From contig JAKOON010000011.1 of NCBI GenBank assembly GCA_022577435.1, positions 7,037,501-7,101,500 of the forward strand: a stretch of DNA of 64,000 nucleotides, given 5' to 3'. Under the pieces are notes generated by a model, which saw nothing but the letters and a program-made list of their open reading frames with translations, did no database searches and was not told the DNA's origin. This DNA is from Embiotoca jacksoni. Taxonomy: Eukaryota; Chordata; Actinopteri; Embiotocidae. Shown piece after piece: positions 13,102 through 28,209 of this stretch. The position numbers and the translations under genes are program-made. Every line of letters starts with the position of its first letter. Positions within the stretch are counted from its first letter, which is position 1.

Positions 13102-14730
13102 CGCAAAGGCTTAGGGCAGGTCATTGGTGCGCCAGTCATGCAGTGACATTGCTGTTGAGGGAGGAGAAAGAGAAGGAATGGTCAGACAGCAGAGGGCTCG
13201 TGAGCCCCTGACCTAAACAGACACGCAGTAAATGAACTTCAAGGTTAATAAGAAATCGTCCGTGATATGCCTGAATTAATGACGATGCAAAGAAGACGGA
13301 ACAAAACATGGGTTAAAGAGAGGATGGGAACAGTTCAAATAATCATACCTAGACAAGATTCCTATTTGAAGTCGCAGATGCTGTGTAGCGCCTATTGAAA
13401 CACTGCTTAACACACCTTGAAAAACCTCTTTACACTATGAAAGCAATGAACTGGTTTTCAAGTCAAATGACAAAAAAAATAAAAAATAAAAGTCCACTTT
13501 AATGTGCCACGCTGAATAGATCTTTTTTGGCATTAAAAGTGATCTACAAACTAAATTCCTTTCAACCAGACAGTCCCAGTGTCTGCAACTCGGCAAAGAT
13601 CTCCTGTCCGGAGTCACTGTCAACGCATTTCTTGTTCTGTTGTGTTCATGGGGAGCGCCTGCTATAATAAATACATTTAAATCTAACGCTATGGCACGTA
13701 AGGTGTTGTCTGATACAACCTTGTAAATGCTGGTAAAGCTAAAACCAAGTGACGTGGTCTTGCTCGATGGGGGCTCTTTGTTCTTTAAGAGAGACGACAA
13801 ACCAATGTACACCGTTATGTACAGTAGCTGTGGGTTGCACCTTCTGATCTTTAAAACTTATTGCTGCACTGTGACCAGCCAACAGGGACCCATTTTGTTC
13901 CTAAATCACATAATCCTATTAAAAAAAAAAATCATTCAATTAGATCATTCCGACTATTTAGCGAGCAAACTAAACATTTACATGTGATAATACATCTTCC
14001 TATGCCGCCATGTATTTGTTGTTTAAGACTGATTTAAGGTCAGATGGAAGAAAATTTAAACACTGACTCATGGAAATGAAAATTGCTTCGTTTTTTTTTT
14101 TTAACTTACTTAAAGCTTAAAGCTACATCATAAAGAGTTAAAACGGATAACGCAGGAGAGAAAGTCTGTCTGCTCCGCTCAAACAACAAACTGAACGTCA
14201 AACGTTTTTACAGGTAGAGATGTGCATAAATACTGCATGAACAGGTAGAGCGAGGTTCCTCTAATCAAAAATGACAATAACTTGTCGAGAGGATGCGATG
14301 CTTCTGAGCCTCGGGGTCCAGATTACCTGCGTGGCAAAACTTTGCCACAGAGTACAAGTTCAAGAAGGTCAGTGGTTGAAAGGGAGGAAGAGAGGACGTT
14401 CGGAGTGATTAGTCAGACCCTATCAAATATGCTGGGGTTTGAAAAAGGTAGAGGAGCCTTGCATCACAGCAGTAAAATATGCTTAGTCAGAGAAAAGAAA
14501 GTGGTGCAAGATTTGGGCAGCCTTGTCTGGCATCTCTACCTCATGGATCTGATCGAGAAGGGGGGGAAAAAAAAAAAGAAAATCAATAGGCAGAAAACAG
14601 GAAAACAAGGACTTCGATTAGAAATGAATGGAAATAGTGTGCCTCAAAATAGGCACGTCTACTGTATGCGAGTTCAGGGGATTTGTAAGGTAGTTTGTCG
14701 CAGTATTTTTCTTGTGCCCTACTGCCATCT

Positions 14731-17700
14731 CTACCTTCCGGTAGCTGGCTGGACGTGGCCTGGGTAGGAGCGGCGTGTGCTGGTGGCTTGTCTCTGCCGG
14801 GCCAGGAAGGACTGACCGGAACCGGTGTTGGCGAGTCGGTCTTCAGCCGCCTTCTTCTGCAGAGACATACCCTGGGGAAAGAAACGGAGAAAGAACATTA
14901 ATGGCTTTAAAGGTCTACGAGTATAACAAGACAGAAAGTTGTGCCAGGGCTCATGCAGGAGCACCAGCTGTTGTAACACAGAGTCAGACAGTCACAAGCG
15001 ATTCAGGTTCCATCAGTCAACTAATCTTGATGCATGAGAAAAGGAAAATACTGAAAATAAAATGCAACACAAGTGCCGATCTAACAAGTCATGAACATCA
15101 ACACCAGCAACTGATCCAAAATGTTATGAGCAAACGTTGTCCACTGAGGTTATAGAAAAGTCTATGTTGCCCTCTGCTGGCTAAAATGATGACCGCTTAT
15201 TACAAGCAATATGGGGCCAACGCAAGAAGACGTATCCACTGTATGTTAAAGATGGTCAAACTTTTAAAACTGCATTTAAAAATATGTGTTTTGAAATATT
15301 AAAAAAAGAACCCCATTTCAAAATAATGTCTGTTAAACTTATCACTATTTTACACTTGCCAATTGCTTGGGGTCAGCTATCAGTCATATATAATCTGTGT
15401 ATGATAACCGTTTTATTATTGCTCTACTTTTGCAAGTGCCACAATAAAATGAAAAAAGGACATGCGTGACCAGTAACACCAGCTGTAATCGGTCCTTCTT
15501 ACCATACTGTACCAGGCTGACACGATTAGCTTCTCCTCGTGATCTCGCTGGCTCTTTGTCTTGTCCATTTCTTTCTGTTTGGAGGAAACATAACGGCACA
15601 AAAACGTAAGCAATGTAAGAATTTTCTAAACGACACAAAAGTGGTCTCCAAATATTGCCACTACGTTGTGACACACGGACACGGACAAGGACACGGACAC
15701 GCTTCTTGGTGGAGTTCACTCCTTCTTTTGCCTGACCACCCGACTCTTAGCTGAAAGACTGGTTACCTCCAGTGAATGCAACATCCTCTCCTTCTCCTGC
15801 AGCTGGTTTTTCAGGGCCTGCACCTCTGGACCTGAACCCTGGTTCTGCTTGGGGTCCAGCGTGCGGATGACCTGTAAAGAAGCAGACCACATGATCTCCT
15901 GTTGTCTTATACCTACAGCAAGCAGCAGTGCCCACACTGCACCCTGCAAAAGAAAGCTCATCTGACGCTCCTTTGGGAATGAAAGTATACTCACACTCTT
16001 GGCTTTTTCAAGGTATTTCTTATACCTCTCCTCCATCTGTTTCATGTCTTCGTCTTTTTTTTTCAAGGCCTCCTCGAGCTCGTCCACCCGTTGGGCTGAG
16101 AGGGGAACAATGTCCTAGTTTAGCTTGTCCTTTGCTTTGGGTATGCAGTGAATAATTCATTTACAGTATGTGCTTTTTTTTGTTATATTTTGGTATCTGT
16201 CCAGCAACATCTCACATTAAATTATTTAAAGAAAAAAAAAAAATGAATAGATGGCAATAGAGGATGAACGTCAACAGGCTTGACACATCCAGAATTCACT
16301 CCCAACTCACAGCTGGCATTGTATTTAGGCTCCATTTTATCGATGAAGGCATTTTTCTTCAACAAATCATTGTTCAATTCTCGTAGTTTTTCCCTAACAG
16401 AAAGAACAAAGCACCAAATAAATACATTTCTTCGGTAAAGATTCCAGGATTCAATTTAAAACTCTAAAGATTCTCTTCAAATGAAATTCCACAATGTCCT
16501 GACTCAGACGATCACTTACATGTGCTCCTCATATTTCTTCTTCAGAATGGAAGACTGGAAAAGGACAAATGAAAATGATATTTTACAACCCTCATAATAA
16601 AGAAAATGAGTGATTTTCAAAGAGTGATTCTGTTGCAGAAGTCAGTAGTTGTAGCAGATTTCTGTTGATTTCCAAAAGAGGGAAGTGTAGAAGAAATAAC
16701 TTTGAAAAATATGATCAAATACTATACCGGCAATTTGAAATGATGGTCAATAAGGTAATCAACAGTTTTGTAGAACTCAAATAAAAAATTGTAATGGGTA
16801 ACAATAACAAAAATGTACAATTAAAGCAGTTTCTACTTTATTAAGATTTTTCAATGATGTATTTGGAATCAATGGTAGTCCCCGGTATGGTATCTAGTCA
16901 GATAGTGTGCAAAACTTTCAGAGTATTAAAAGATTGCATGCTCTGATTGGCTACAGCGTGGAGTCAGAGGAGGAGACAGGGGCCTTGGGTTTCTAGTGGA
17001 GGAGTTTTTTTTTTTTTTTCCATTTCATTCTCTAAAAGTGGATTCTGGATGATACTGGCACTACATTATGCACAGTTTTTACAATGTGCAAAGTATACTA
17101 AATGCTGAGACGCATTTAAACCAGGGAGTTAAAAAAAAAATACACAAACAACAGGTCTCGACAGAACAAAGCCTAAAACAGAGAACTTGCTGGAATCACA
17201 AAGATATACTTACTATAGTCTGACAGTGGGAGCATTTTTTGAAAAGACAATGGACAGGTTTTTTTTTTACTGAGAGGCAAAAAGCATAGCCCTGCCATAG
17301 TGGATGATATTATATTGATGTGACAATCAATCTTTCACACACACACTAGCTCTTTCTCTAAATGGCTGCACCTGCAGGCTACTCATATCTCATCTGAAAG
17401 AAATATTGGAGCGCACACGGAAATTAACGCTCTGACCATCTTGAGTGAAAAGACGGATGATTAAAACAAAACCGATGCGGCTGGTCATGAGATGTCAAAT
17501 ATACAGACTCACAGGAATGGAACCAGAAATCCCACAAAAGACAACGCGTTTCAGATCAGTGCAAATTATGCAGTAAAGACAAACAAAGATAAGCATGCAC
17601 GTCAACTCTCTCTCATACGTGAACCTTATTGGGAGGTGCTCCAATTCTCATGTTCCTAAATATCATCTGTCCAATACTATGAACTAGTTTGGAGAAGACA

Positions 17701-20700
17701 AGGAGCAGACAAGCTGATGATGAAAAACTTCTCCTTTTTCTTTTCATCATCACAGATATAACGTGCGTTGAATATGTTAGATGCAACACAGAAAAACAAA
17801 ATTGTAAAAGTACATGTACAAAGAAAAACAAAACCATAAATATGAAGGGTGTTAGCAATGGTTAATGTTATGAAGAGTCACGTACAACAGAAGGAAATCA
17901 AAAGTGCCCTTTAACAGTTTTCTATGCACCGAGGTGCATCTTCTCATCTTTAGAAATAAGATGAACCTCCAGGAGAAACTGTTTACTGCAGTCCTGGAAG
18001 TGTGGTATGATGATATATGATGATTATAACTGGTATCAGAGTTATACTAAGAGTACAGAGCAAACATTTGATCACTTACGTCATCTGCTTTAGAGTCCTG
18101 TTCTTGAAGATTCTTCTGTAGCTCCTCTACCTGACCCTGCTCCTCCATCAAGCGCTGATTGATTAACCTAGATAACGAGCACAGAAAGACCAGACGGACA
18201 ACATAGTGTTTAACAAATCAGTGAGCAAAGTGCAAACTACATGTACAGTGGTAGAGGAAACATCAGAGAGGCAGGCTTTTGGCTAAAAGGTCCTTGACTC
18301 CACGGGAGCAGACAAAGAAAACCATTGTGGAAAAATAAATGGATCGAACCGAATTCCGACACAGGAGCGGACAAGTGACTCAAATCTAGGTGAATGGACA
18401 AAGAGGTTGTTGTGTGCCCTTTACTGACCTGTTCTCTGTCTCCAGTTCATTTTTTCTTCTGTTAGCATCCTCCAGTAGACTCTGCAATAGTGCGATCTTC
18501 TCATTGTCTGAGCCTTCCTGGGCCAGCTTCAACATCTTGTTCTCATGCTGAAGACGGATCAAATGTTCTCTGGAAAAGCACAATGGTCAGAAATCATTGT
18601 TAACTTCAAATAATACTGAACACAGACAGCTGGCTATTTTACACCGATACTCAAAACCCCTTTGGAGCATCTGCTTTAATATCTCAAGTCTGGTATCACA
18701 CTGTCATGGCTAAAGGTACAGTATGATACATTATTGCATGTATCATACCCCTTTTTGTTGAAAATTTATTTTGAGATCATATTAATTTTCTCTTCAGTAC
18801 TGCAGTCAACCAAAGATGGCATGAATTACCTGCGCAGCTCTACTACGAGAAAATGAATCTTAACAAAAAACACCTGACAAAAAAGCATTGAGCCTAGAGT
18901 GCCAGCTATCACATATTACTACAACAGCTAGAATTCTCCTGCACATGGACGTCAACTTAAAAAGGCAAAGATTCCAGTACATCCGCGCAAAAGCTGCCAC
19001 GTGCAATTTCTAACACAAAAACAAACAAACAAACAAACAAACAAGGTAACTGGTAAACTCCACAATATTGCAATATTAGAGTGGTTTAATCGAAGATCTT
19101 TGGACTAAGGCATACAGTGATGGGAGTAAGCAAATATTTGGTCACTTCAGGATGTAAAACTTGTACTTTTGCCTCGTTTAGTGTCAAATCAAACTCCTGA
19201 GAAGAATCAAAAGCACTCGGTAATACCATCATTCTGCGAGTCAAACACTAGTCCCTTCGCTCTGAACAAATTATATATCTTCTGCAATCACGGCTCACTT
19301 CGCCGAAATGCTAAAAAGCACATGCTGTAGTTGTTCAACACCAAAGTCGTGCTCAGGTTAGTAGTGAAAACAAACTAGTGACTTGAAACACAGGCAGCGG
19401 AACCTCAACTACAACAGGAAGAGGACCCACCTTCAATTGTTGGACTTGCACTAGATAATATATCCAGCTCAAATAATCAGTGTAAGTAAGTCATTTACTT
19501 CAATGAACTATATCAACAAATACCTGCAGGATAACTGATTATCTCATTGGATCACCTCATAACACCAAAGGTGGTGATTTTGTTAGAAATAAATTATCCT
19601 GATGCAAACACGCAACAACTGCTGGCACAGTGTTTTCACTCTTCCAGCAAAACAAACTGGCGAAATAAAAATAAAAAAAAAGACTGATGAAATACTGCCG
19701 TAATTATACACTGCAAGTATTCGGCCGTCAGACTGAACGACTGCCAACCCTGAAGCTAAAAATAAATTTGAGACCGAGTAGCCACTGTTGCAGAGTTTTA
19801 GTTTGTACTTTTCACCCAAGTGAATAACTATCCCTTTACACTGCTTTATTTGAGTTAAATTATATAATTATGTGTCCTCTCAGCGGTCTGTGGTGAGGAT
19901 CAGGTGAATAAAGTTAGCTTTCACAGCAAGAACTGCCAAAGACAAGAGTGGCACAGTAGTGGGTGAATGCAGTAAGCATAAAAAAAAGAGTTGACAACTG
20001 TAGTGTTGTTCTCTACTTTAGACATATTTGGTTGAACTACTGTGGAAAGTGAGCCACTCTCATTTGACCCCTTTCCCTTTTTTTTAATTTTTTTTTATAG
20101 ATCATACAAAATTAACAAAACAGGAAAGGTTTCACACTGCACACAGCACACTAAATAACACTCCCTAAATAACACTAAAACAGCAGGTAAAAAGCTTTGT
20201 TATCTGTCTGTCTGTCTGTTTCAGATGTTTGTCAGCTTGTCAGGCTGGTTGTCAGTCTCTCTTGACTCCTGTTTTTCAGGGTGTGGCTGCTGACTCCTCC
20301 ACAACTGAAGAACCAGCTAAATGTTTCCAGACAAACTCACAGCTGCAGGCTAGTAAAGGTCAGGCCAGGGGAGGAAACGGCTGACTTTGGAAGAGGTGCA
20401 GTAAATTGAGAGAAAAATTACAATTCCAGCTGTTTTTCCTCACTGATTTACAATTTAGATAACTTTGATGATCAATCCCAGATGATGCTTATAAAAGCAA
20501 TAGGTTGATGCTGAACAGACAACCTGCAGATGTACATTAAATCGACATGAAACTCATTATTGCAAAATCTTCCTTTTATCTTTAAAGGTTTTCAGGACTT
20601 CTCCTCAGGGCCCAACACCTTTTCATTAGCCCTCGTCGAGAGGGTAATGAACTGCTTGGACTCGGTTATCTTGAGCCAAAAGCAGCTTTTACAGGATTAA

Positions 20701-23700
20701 GATTTCAACAGAAATTCACATTTTTTTTCCTCAGTTCACAAGCGCTGAAAAAAAGCATTGTATGCAGCCAACAGAAAACCCAGCCCTCTTGGAAAGCTGC
20801 TGTCCGTCTGATGTAACTCACACAAAGCTATTACATAACTCTGTACAGAGAGACCTCTCATCTACCTTAAAGCAGCACAGAAACCATCTGGCTACAAAGT
20901 GAATAACAGCATCACAGGCATACTGTAATGTTCAAAATCTAAAGTAAATTTCTATTGTGTGACAATAGACAGTATTTCTAAAACAAAAAACAAAGATTAA
21001 TGTCCTCCCACACCAAAATTAAAACCTTGGTTTTATGATTTTTTTTGTTTTGTTGTTGCTGTTATTTATTACTCTGTAAAGCACAAAAGTCATTTCATTT
21101 GTTTGAGTATAAATATAGAAGGAGAATCTGCATCAACCATTACTACTTCCTGTTCGTTCATTTAAATATGTAAAGGGAAACAAAAACACAGGGTTCGTAT
21201 ATTCACATACCGTATCTCTGGGGTGGTGATCTCAGCGGCCAGCGAATCGGTGCCATCGTTGCTGACCAGTGGGAACAAACCTGTGGAAACAGATACCAGT
21301 TAAAACAACTAGGTTTGATGAAGTAGATTGTACTCATCCTAAGAAAAGAAAAAGATCAACTGATCGTATTCAGCCACTACGACATTTCTTTACCTGATGT
21401 AAGCTGTCCCTCTTGAGCTTGAACACAATGCAGTTCCTCAATAGTCTCCTTCAGGGAGTCTCTCTCGGTCCGCATACGCTACAGAGGGACACAGTTAAAA
21501 ATGTGTGACTGACCGATACAGAGAATGTCAATATTCCCCTCCAGGCCCTGAACTATTGCTCTGTCAATGTGCTAAACAATAACAGCAATTTTTGTTCAGT
21601 TATTTACAGCCTTTGGTCTAATGTAACCGACAAAGTTCTGCTCCTCTGGCTGTAATACATGTGACATTGATAAAATGGCACAGTAGGATATTTCTATGAA
21701 AATAAAAAAATGTTCTCTTTGCCCAGTAAACAAATATTTAAAGTGTATCAGTCCTTAAATTATTAAAATGAAATTTACATACATCTTTTTCTTTTTGCAG
21801 AGAGTCCACCTTCTCTTTGACACGCTTGTACTCAAACTCCATCTTGTCAGCCTTTTTAGACTCTTCGGACAGTCTGTTCTGAAGTTCAACAACCTGCGCA
21901 GAGTGAGGATGATACAAGAGAAGACATGATCTCTCAAAATATCTATACACGTGTGAGAGAGCGTTGTAACCGAGTGCCAAAAAAAGAGCTGGGTTACATC
22001 ACAGCATGGGGAAGTGAAAATAATGTTTGTGTATAAGCGGCGACATGGCTGCTGGTCAGGTACCTGTCTCTTGTATGTCTCCAGCTGGCCCTTGGCAGCA
22101 TTAGCCTTTCGTAGTTCTTCTTCCAAGCCGACGTTGGTCTGCATCAACACTGTGTTCTTCTCTTCCATAAGCTTATTCTGGAAAACAAGGACAGCAGTGC
22201 AAGTTTAGTTTGTGCTGTCTGACTTGACCTGCATGGACATACACATTTACTAGTTGTCAGACTGGCACGGAAAGGGGGGGGGGGGGGGGGGGGGGGGGGC
22301 ACTAAAATAACAAACTCATGGACCCTGTGTTAGGTATTGCAAATTTTGAAAAACTAAATAGGACTCACCACAATTAAAAACAAATATTAAGTAGCTGTGT
22401 CTGTACCTGTCTCCTGAGAAGTCCCATGTCCTCCAGTTTCTTTTTATAGTGTTCCACTGTGCCCTCCAGTTTTGACACTTTGTCTGATGAATGCCTGGGT
22501 GGAAAACAACAGTTTTGTTTTTGAGAGGTTATGTGTAGAAGAGAAAGGAGATGGGAAAGCTTTACTGAGGCTCTGTTTGTGTCATCGCCGTTTTTCAGAC
22601 TAATTCTAGCATACATCAGCGCTTTGATGCAAGACTATTACTTTTCAAAGCATCTACAACTTTAATTATAGTTCCGTGTTCATGTTTTAGCAAGCTGCTA
22701 GGGATACTTAACACTTGATCGATTTCATGTTTTATAGACTCGCGTGGGTTATAAAAATCCATGACTACTTACACCTTTAGGATCGCATCACAGCTATTGA
22801 TTGCACTCGCAAAATCGATTGTAAATAAGTGCACAACAAACATGACCTGTACGGTAATGAATGTCAACATTAACCTTGTCATTCTCAGGTTTAACACGAT
22901 AACTATGAACAGTGATGAGATTCTTTTACCTTATTGTTAACTTGGGTAATGTCACCATGTTGAGAGCCAAGATTTTGCTTCCCGACCTTACCTGAGGACA
23001 TCCATTTCATCTTTCAGAGACTGGGCTTCATCAGCCAGTGACGCAAGCTCTTCGTTCTGGGACTTCACATCCAACAGTTCTTTTTCGAGCTCCTCACAGC
23101 GGATCCGGTAGTCGTCTTTTGCTGCCTCCAACCTAGAAGGAATCAAACGCAGTCATGATCATCACTGAAGGTTTGTTGGCATCAGCGTCAGATCTCAATG
23201 TGTGTGTTGCAAGACGGCACCTGAAAGTTTCTTCTTGTAACTGCTCCAGTTGTGTCTGCAGCTGGAGATGCCTGCGTCCAGCGGGGCTGTTTATATCCTC
23301 GATGGAGTCCGACTGGTTAAGTCTCTCCATCAGGAGCTGGTTTTCTGCCAACAAACTGCTCTTCTCCTCCTGCAGGGCTGCCACCTGGTGAAGTGAAGGT
23401 GTTGAATAAGAATGGGATAGATGGAATCAAAGGAGTTAAGAGGACAGGGGTAAGGAGAGGTGAAAATGGGACAGCATGGAAGAAAGAGGGATTTAAGGGA
23501 ACACGGAAGGTGGGATGAATGGGACAAGAGGACAAGAGACAGGAAAGGATGTTCAGAAGATGAAGAGATGCAGACAAGGGAAACAAGTTAGAGCTGAATG
23601 AAACTGAACATTTTCATATTGTGTCTCTTGAGTTACTTAAATATACATGTAACAATCTCTTAACGGCATTCAGTTCACTAGGTTCACAATCAGTGCAGCA

Positions 23701-26700
23701 TCAAGTCTGGTTCTAAAAAGCAAGCACACACCAAACACACTTCAACAAGGCCAATCAACAAACTCCAACAGAGCAAAGAGGGCTACATGGGTTGATGTTG
23801 TCTTCTCAATGTGATAGACAGAGAATCAAACTCCACACGAAGCAAAGCAGAAGCTGGTTGTTGTCTTTTCCATTTTTTATGTTGTTGTTTTGTTTTTTTA
23901 CACATTTGAAACAAAACAAATTAATAACTAATTCACGTTTGTACTTCAACAAATACAATAACTGACCCTCATAAATGTGATAACGGAAAATACAAACATT
24001 CTTGTAAGGTTAATAAGCAGAGTTATTTTCAAAATGTAAAATTAACTGTCATGTAAGGTCTTTACAACCATTTCTCCTCCCTGAAACATATAGGAAAATA
24101 AAAGCAAAAGCCTTTCTGCTTTTTATAGAAAGTTACCTTTCTACGACCCCAAACTGGTACAAGTGATATCCACAAAAGTAAATAACCATTGTAAGTGAGA
24201 AGGATCTTATCTAATGTCTCCTGACTCAAAGAGAGAAAGAGAGAGTTGTGAAGACTACTTACAGAGAATGTTGTTGCTGAAAGAAAATGAAACTGTATAG
24301 CATGTACTTCAGGTTTAACTTTAGGCTTTTACTGATAATACACCTGCTGAATCTATTTTTGTATAATTTACAATTCATTAAGAACTATTTTGATGAGACT
24401 ATCTATGTCAGCTTTTTATACTGTTCAACACTTCTTTGTCTAAAATGTATGTCACTTAAGTGCTGGTAACACCGTTATGTGGAAGCAACCGAGAGAACTT
24501 ACACCAGTGTGAAAATTCTCTCATTGCAACAAGCCAATATCACATCAAAGATGTGAACAGGACAGCTCAAACAGCAGGAAATAAGGTGGGAATCAGCTGC
24601 ATTCACTCTCTAAACCAGAAAAGGATTCATAAAAACATATAATTCCCACGGGTACTGAGATACAGTAAATGAGATACAACCGTGTTGACTGCTTCCTGAT
24701 AAGACCTGGGATAAATCTTAGATAAAGGATAACCAAAAGGCTTTTAATGTCTTTTTTTTTTTTTTTTTCCAATCCCAGAAGGGAAAATATAAAAATATGA
24801 ACATGAGAATAATTTACAGTATGTGTAGACTATCTAACATGTATTCAACAGTTCTACCAAGAATTGACTCTTCTGGAGGTGAAATGCCGACCTCTTTCCC
24901 CTCGCTGTATACTCTTGCTGTGGGAAAGCATGAGACACAGCAAAGTCAAAAACGCTGAGGCGTATTAGTGAAAGGCTGAAATCTGACACACCCAGACAAA
25001 ACTGCAGTTGTTGCTGGTGTGCCTCAAGAGGCCCATGTGTATACGTGTGCACAAACACTTGCGCACAAACGTGTACACACACATGCACACGCGGTTTGGA
25101 GAAGGGGGAATCTGGTGCAAGCAGGCTGAAAAAAAAATCCAGGACTATTTGACACACTTGCACACAACCATGGACAGAAGAAAGAGACAGAAAGAAAAAG
25201 AAAGTTTGGATTTACCCTCTCTTCTAGCTCATTAAACTCTAACCTCAGTCTATCACGCTCCTCTTGGACATGGAAGGCCTTTAAAGCAAGGCACACAGTA
25301 TTGAAAAAAAATAAGGAAATAAGAGGAAACTGATTCAACATAACAGGAGAGCAGGTAACCCTTTAAAGCACAGCTCCAATTTTCTGCAATAGAGCTTCCA
25401 TGAGCAGAAACAAAATGTAAAATAATTCAATATAATTTATACATAGAAGGTGTGTTCTCTCACTCTCTTGTGTGCATCACTGTGAAGACAAAAATAAATC
25501 AATTTGACAAGGAAATAATTAAGTGTAGGACATGCCCATCTGGAGCAACAGGATTGACTGTTTTGATAGCTTGTAATTATAGATTAATGAGGCAAAAAAG
25601 GAGCTGCTTTTAAAGTGAAACCAAAAATATCTGCAAAACTATAGAGTCTGACACCACCAGTTTAGTAGAGTACAGCAGAAAAAGTAAGAAGAAAACTTCT
25701 CATTCAGGGCTGCATGTGCAAATGGTTTGTATTTTGTACTGTGCTGTTATCCAAGTGTGCATTTTACTTCAAATGTTTCACCAACTTATGCTTTTAATAT
25801 TCAGATTAGCTGTCTCAAATTGCATTGTCTTTACAGTTATTACTGCTCAATACCAATGAGTATTGTCTGATATTCAACAGTTCAAACTATACATCCGACA
25901 GCAGGTGCAAGCTATATTATTAAGGCCATCGATACTGATATTGTCATATGATATAGACTTTATGAAATAGTAAGGAGAAACTCAAAGAATTGTAGTTTTG
26001 CCACCGTGGTTATCAGGATCATATCAACATGACATAAACAATAATGATATCTACTTTAATGTCCAATTATTTACAAAGTGGCTGTAATGGCGTGCAATAG
26101 TAATAACTAACTTGCAAGACAACCTGACGAGGGTTATGTCTTTTTCGGTAAAGTCTTTCAGACATGTGATGAAGTAACTGGCAGCTATGAAAGAGCCTAA
26201 ATCACCGGGGATCATTACTGCAGAAAACCAACCTGCATGTCCAGCTCACGACACCGCTGTGCGATCTCTTCCTTGGTAGCCATAGCATCATTCAGCTCCT
26301 CCACCGTCTTCTTCAGCTGAGAACAGGCAGAAAGAACCAATCAAAACCCTGCAGGTTTCCTTTCATCTCCACCAGATTCATTGTTCGTATGGCTGACGCT
26401 GCAAAAACACTCGTTTACTTCCCAGACATTTTTGAATCAAGAGCTACAAAGAAACAGTTTGTACACAGTAATAATAGCACAAGTAGCACAGTGGTTCAGC
26501 AGAATTCAGGTTTTCCACAGATTCAGCTGTATTTCATGTCTGAAGTCCAAAAGGAGGAGAGTGAAACATGAAAAGAAATGCGTTAAAAGTAACAACACGA
26601 AGATTCTTTAACGTCTCCATACCTGTCTGTCTAGATCCACATAGGAGTCATTTCCTCCAGTGACCGGAGTCTCTTTACTCATCAGCTGCAGAAACACAAA

Positions 26701-28146
26701 AATCAGTTGATGGTTGGAAGAAGCGAAGTGCTCACAGCTATAGAAATAGGTATCGTCAGGATTGTATTGATATACTGGTATTGCTAATCGGTGTTATTAT
26801 GAATTTGTAATGAAGAGCATCCGCGTTCAAAGTGCCTTTTCTCCATAAAAACTGCAACATGATCAGGGCTTCTTGGTAATTGTTGTTACTGAAAGGAAAT
26901 TAAATCAAGAAGTTGATTTGTTTGTTATTTAAAAAAATGTCTGACCAATTTCACCTTCTCAATCCTATTTATCATTTATCACCGGCAAATCCTATTTGAT
27001 CCAAGTCTGAACAGAATGACAGTCTCACCTCTTGGATGGCTGTCATGACAACATGCTGCACTGATTCCTCCATCATCATGATGGTTTGGATGTATTCTTG
27101 AGATTACAGAGAAACAGACACAATTATGAGGAAAATTCAAGCATATCAGACATTTAGTAATTGTTTTCATATGCACTCATTGACAAGGATCAATAGTGTA
27201 TTCAATATGTACCTTGTTTCTGTTCACAGTTAACAGCACAGCCCAATAAAAGTTGCAGCATCCTCCCGAGCTCTGCGGCGTCGGAGTGTTCTCCAATAAG
27301 GTTGACATCTGGTAGTGTGAAGTCATTAATGTGCTGGCCTAAGATCTAGAAGGGGACAAAGGTTTAATGTTTTTGAAAACAATTTCAATCTTCCATGATA
27401 TAAAAATGTGATTTATAGGACCTGTGTTGTGCTAAAGGATAAAAGAGTAAAACAGAAAGTCTCAAATTTTACCAGCATTACAAGTATATCCAACTGTAGT
27501 TTGGATTCTGGGTACGGACGGTTTTTATTTTTAAAAAGAGAACTATAAAGTCTTCTTACCTCCTGGTTATAGTCCAGGATGCCTTTTAGGATTTTCTTCA
27601 GATTGCTGACCTGAAAAAAAGAAAGAGAACTCGGGTAAATGTTTCTGCAGAATATTAAAAATACAAGTTTTAAACGTGAGATTTACAAAAAAAAAAAGGT
27701 CATCAGAAATATACAGTGCCAAGATATAACTACCAGTTCAGGATAAGTTTGCGTTATATCTGTTATTTTATGTGGCTGAAGGAGAAAAAAAGAAGCTCGC
27801 GTCCCACAAAAACACTAAACCACACATCGCTACTCCTAAAACCAAGAATACGTGTCTCTTACCTTTAACCTCCAGTTGTCGCCAACTTCTGGTTTGATTC
27901 TACTGATCCAAGCATCATTGAAATACACCATGTCTCTAGAAAATTCAGACAGCGAAAAGAAAATTGTTATATAATACAGTGTTGCTTGGGTTCCGTCATA
28001 AGGACTATACAAGTACTTTATAAGGACTTTACTATCTTAAATACCCTGAGATTTCTTATTTCGTGATATATAAATGAAATTGAATAAAAACCGAATTGAA
28101 AGCGTGATGTGTGTTTTAAGCAGACGCAAACTGTTTGGGGGCAGGG

Positions 28147-28209
<63 letters not shown>

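Larger units (their letters stand above)
9770..14730 (-). other. HOOK3: Probable long 3' UTR of HOOK3
   Basis: There is no coding exon between the HOOK3 stop codon and the poly(A) signal at 9787-9792. On the minus strand this would give a 3' UTR of about 5 kb. It contains AT-dinucleotide runs near 11608 and 11769, T-runs on the mRNA strand near 10049-10068 and 12253-12270, a C-rich run on the mRNA strand (13041-13062) and a GGCCA pentamer repeat (13079-13101). The assignment rests on position and the poly(A) signal only; shorter 3' UTR forms are possible. Confidence 0.45.
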
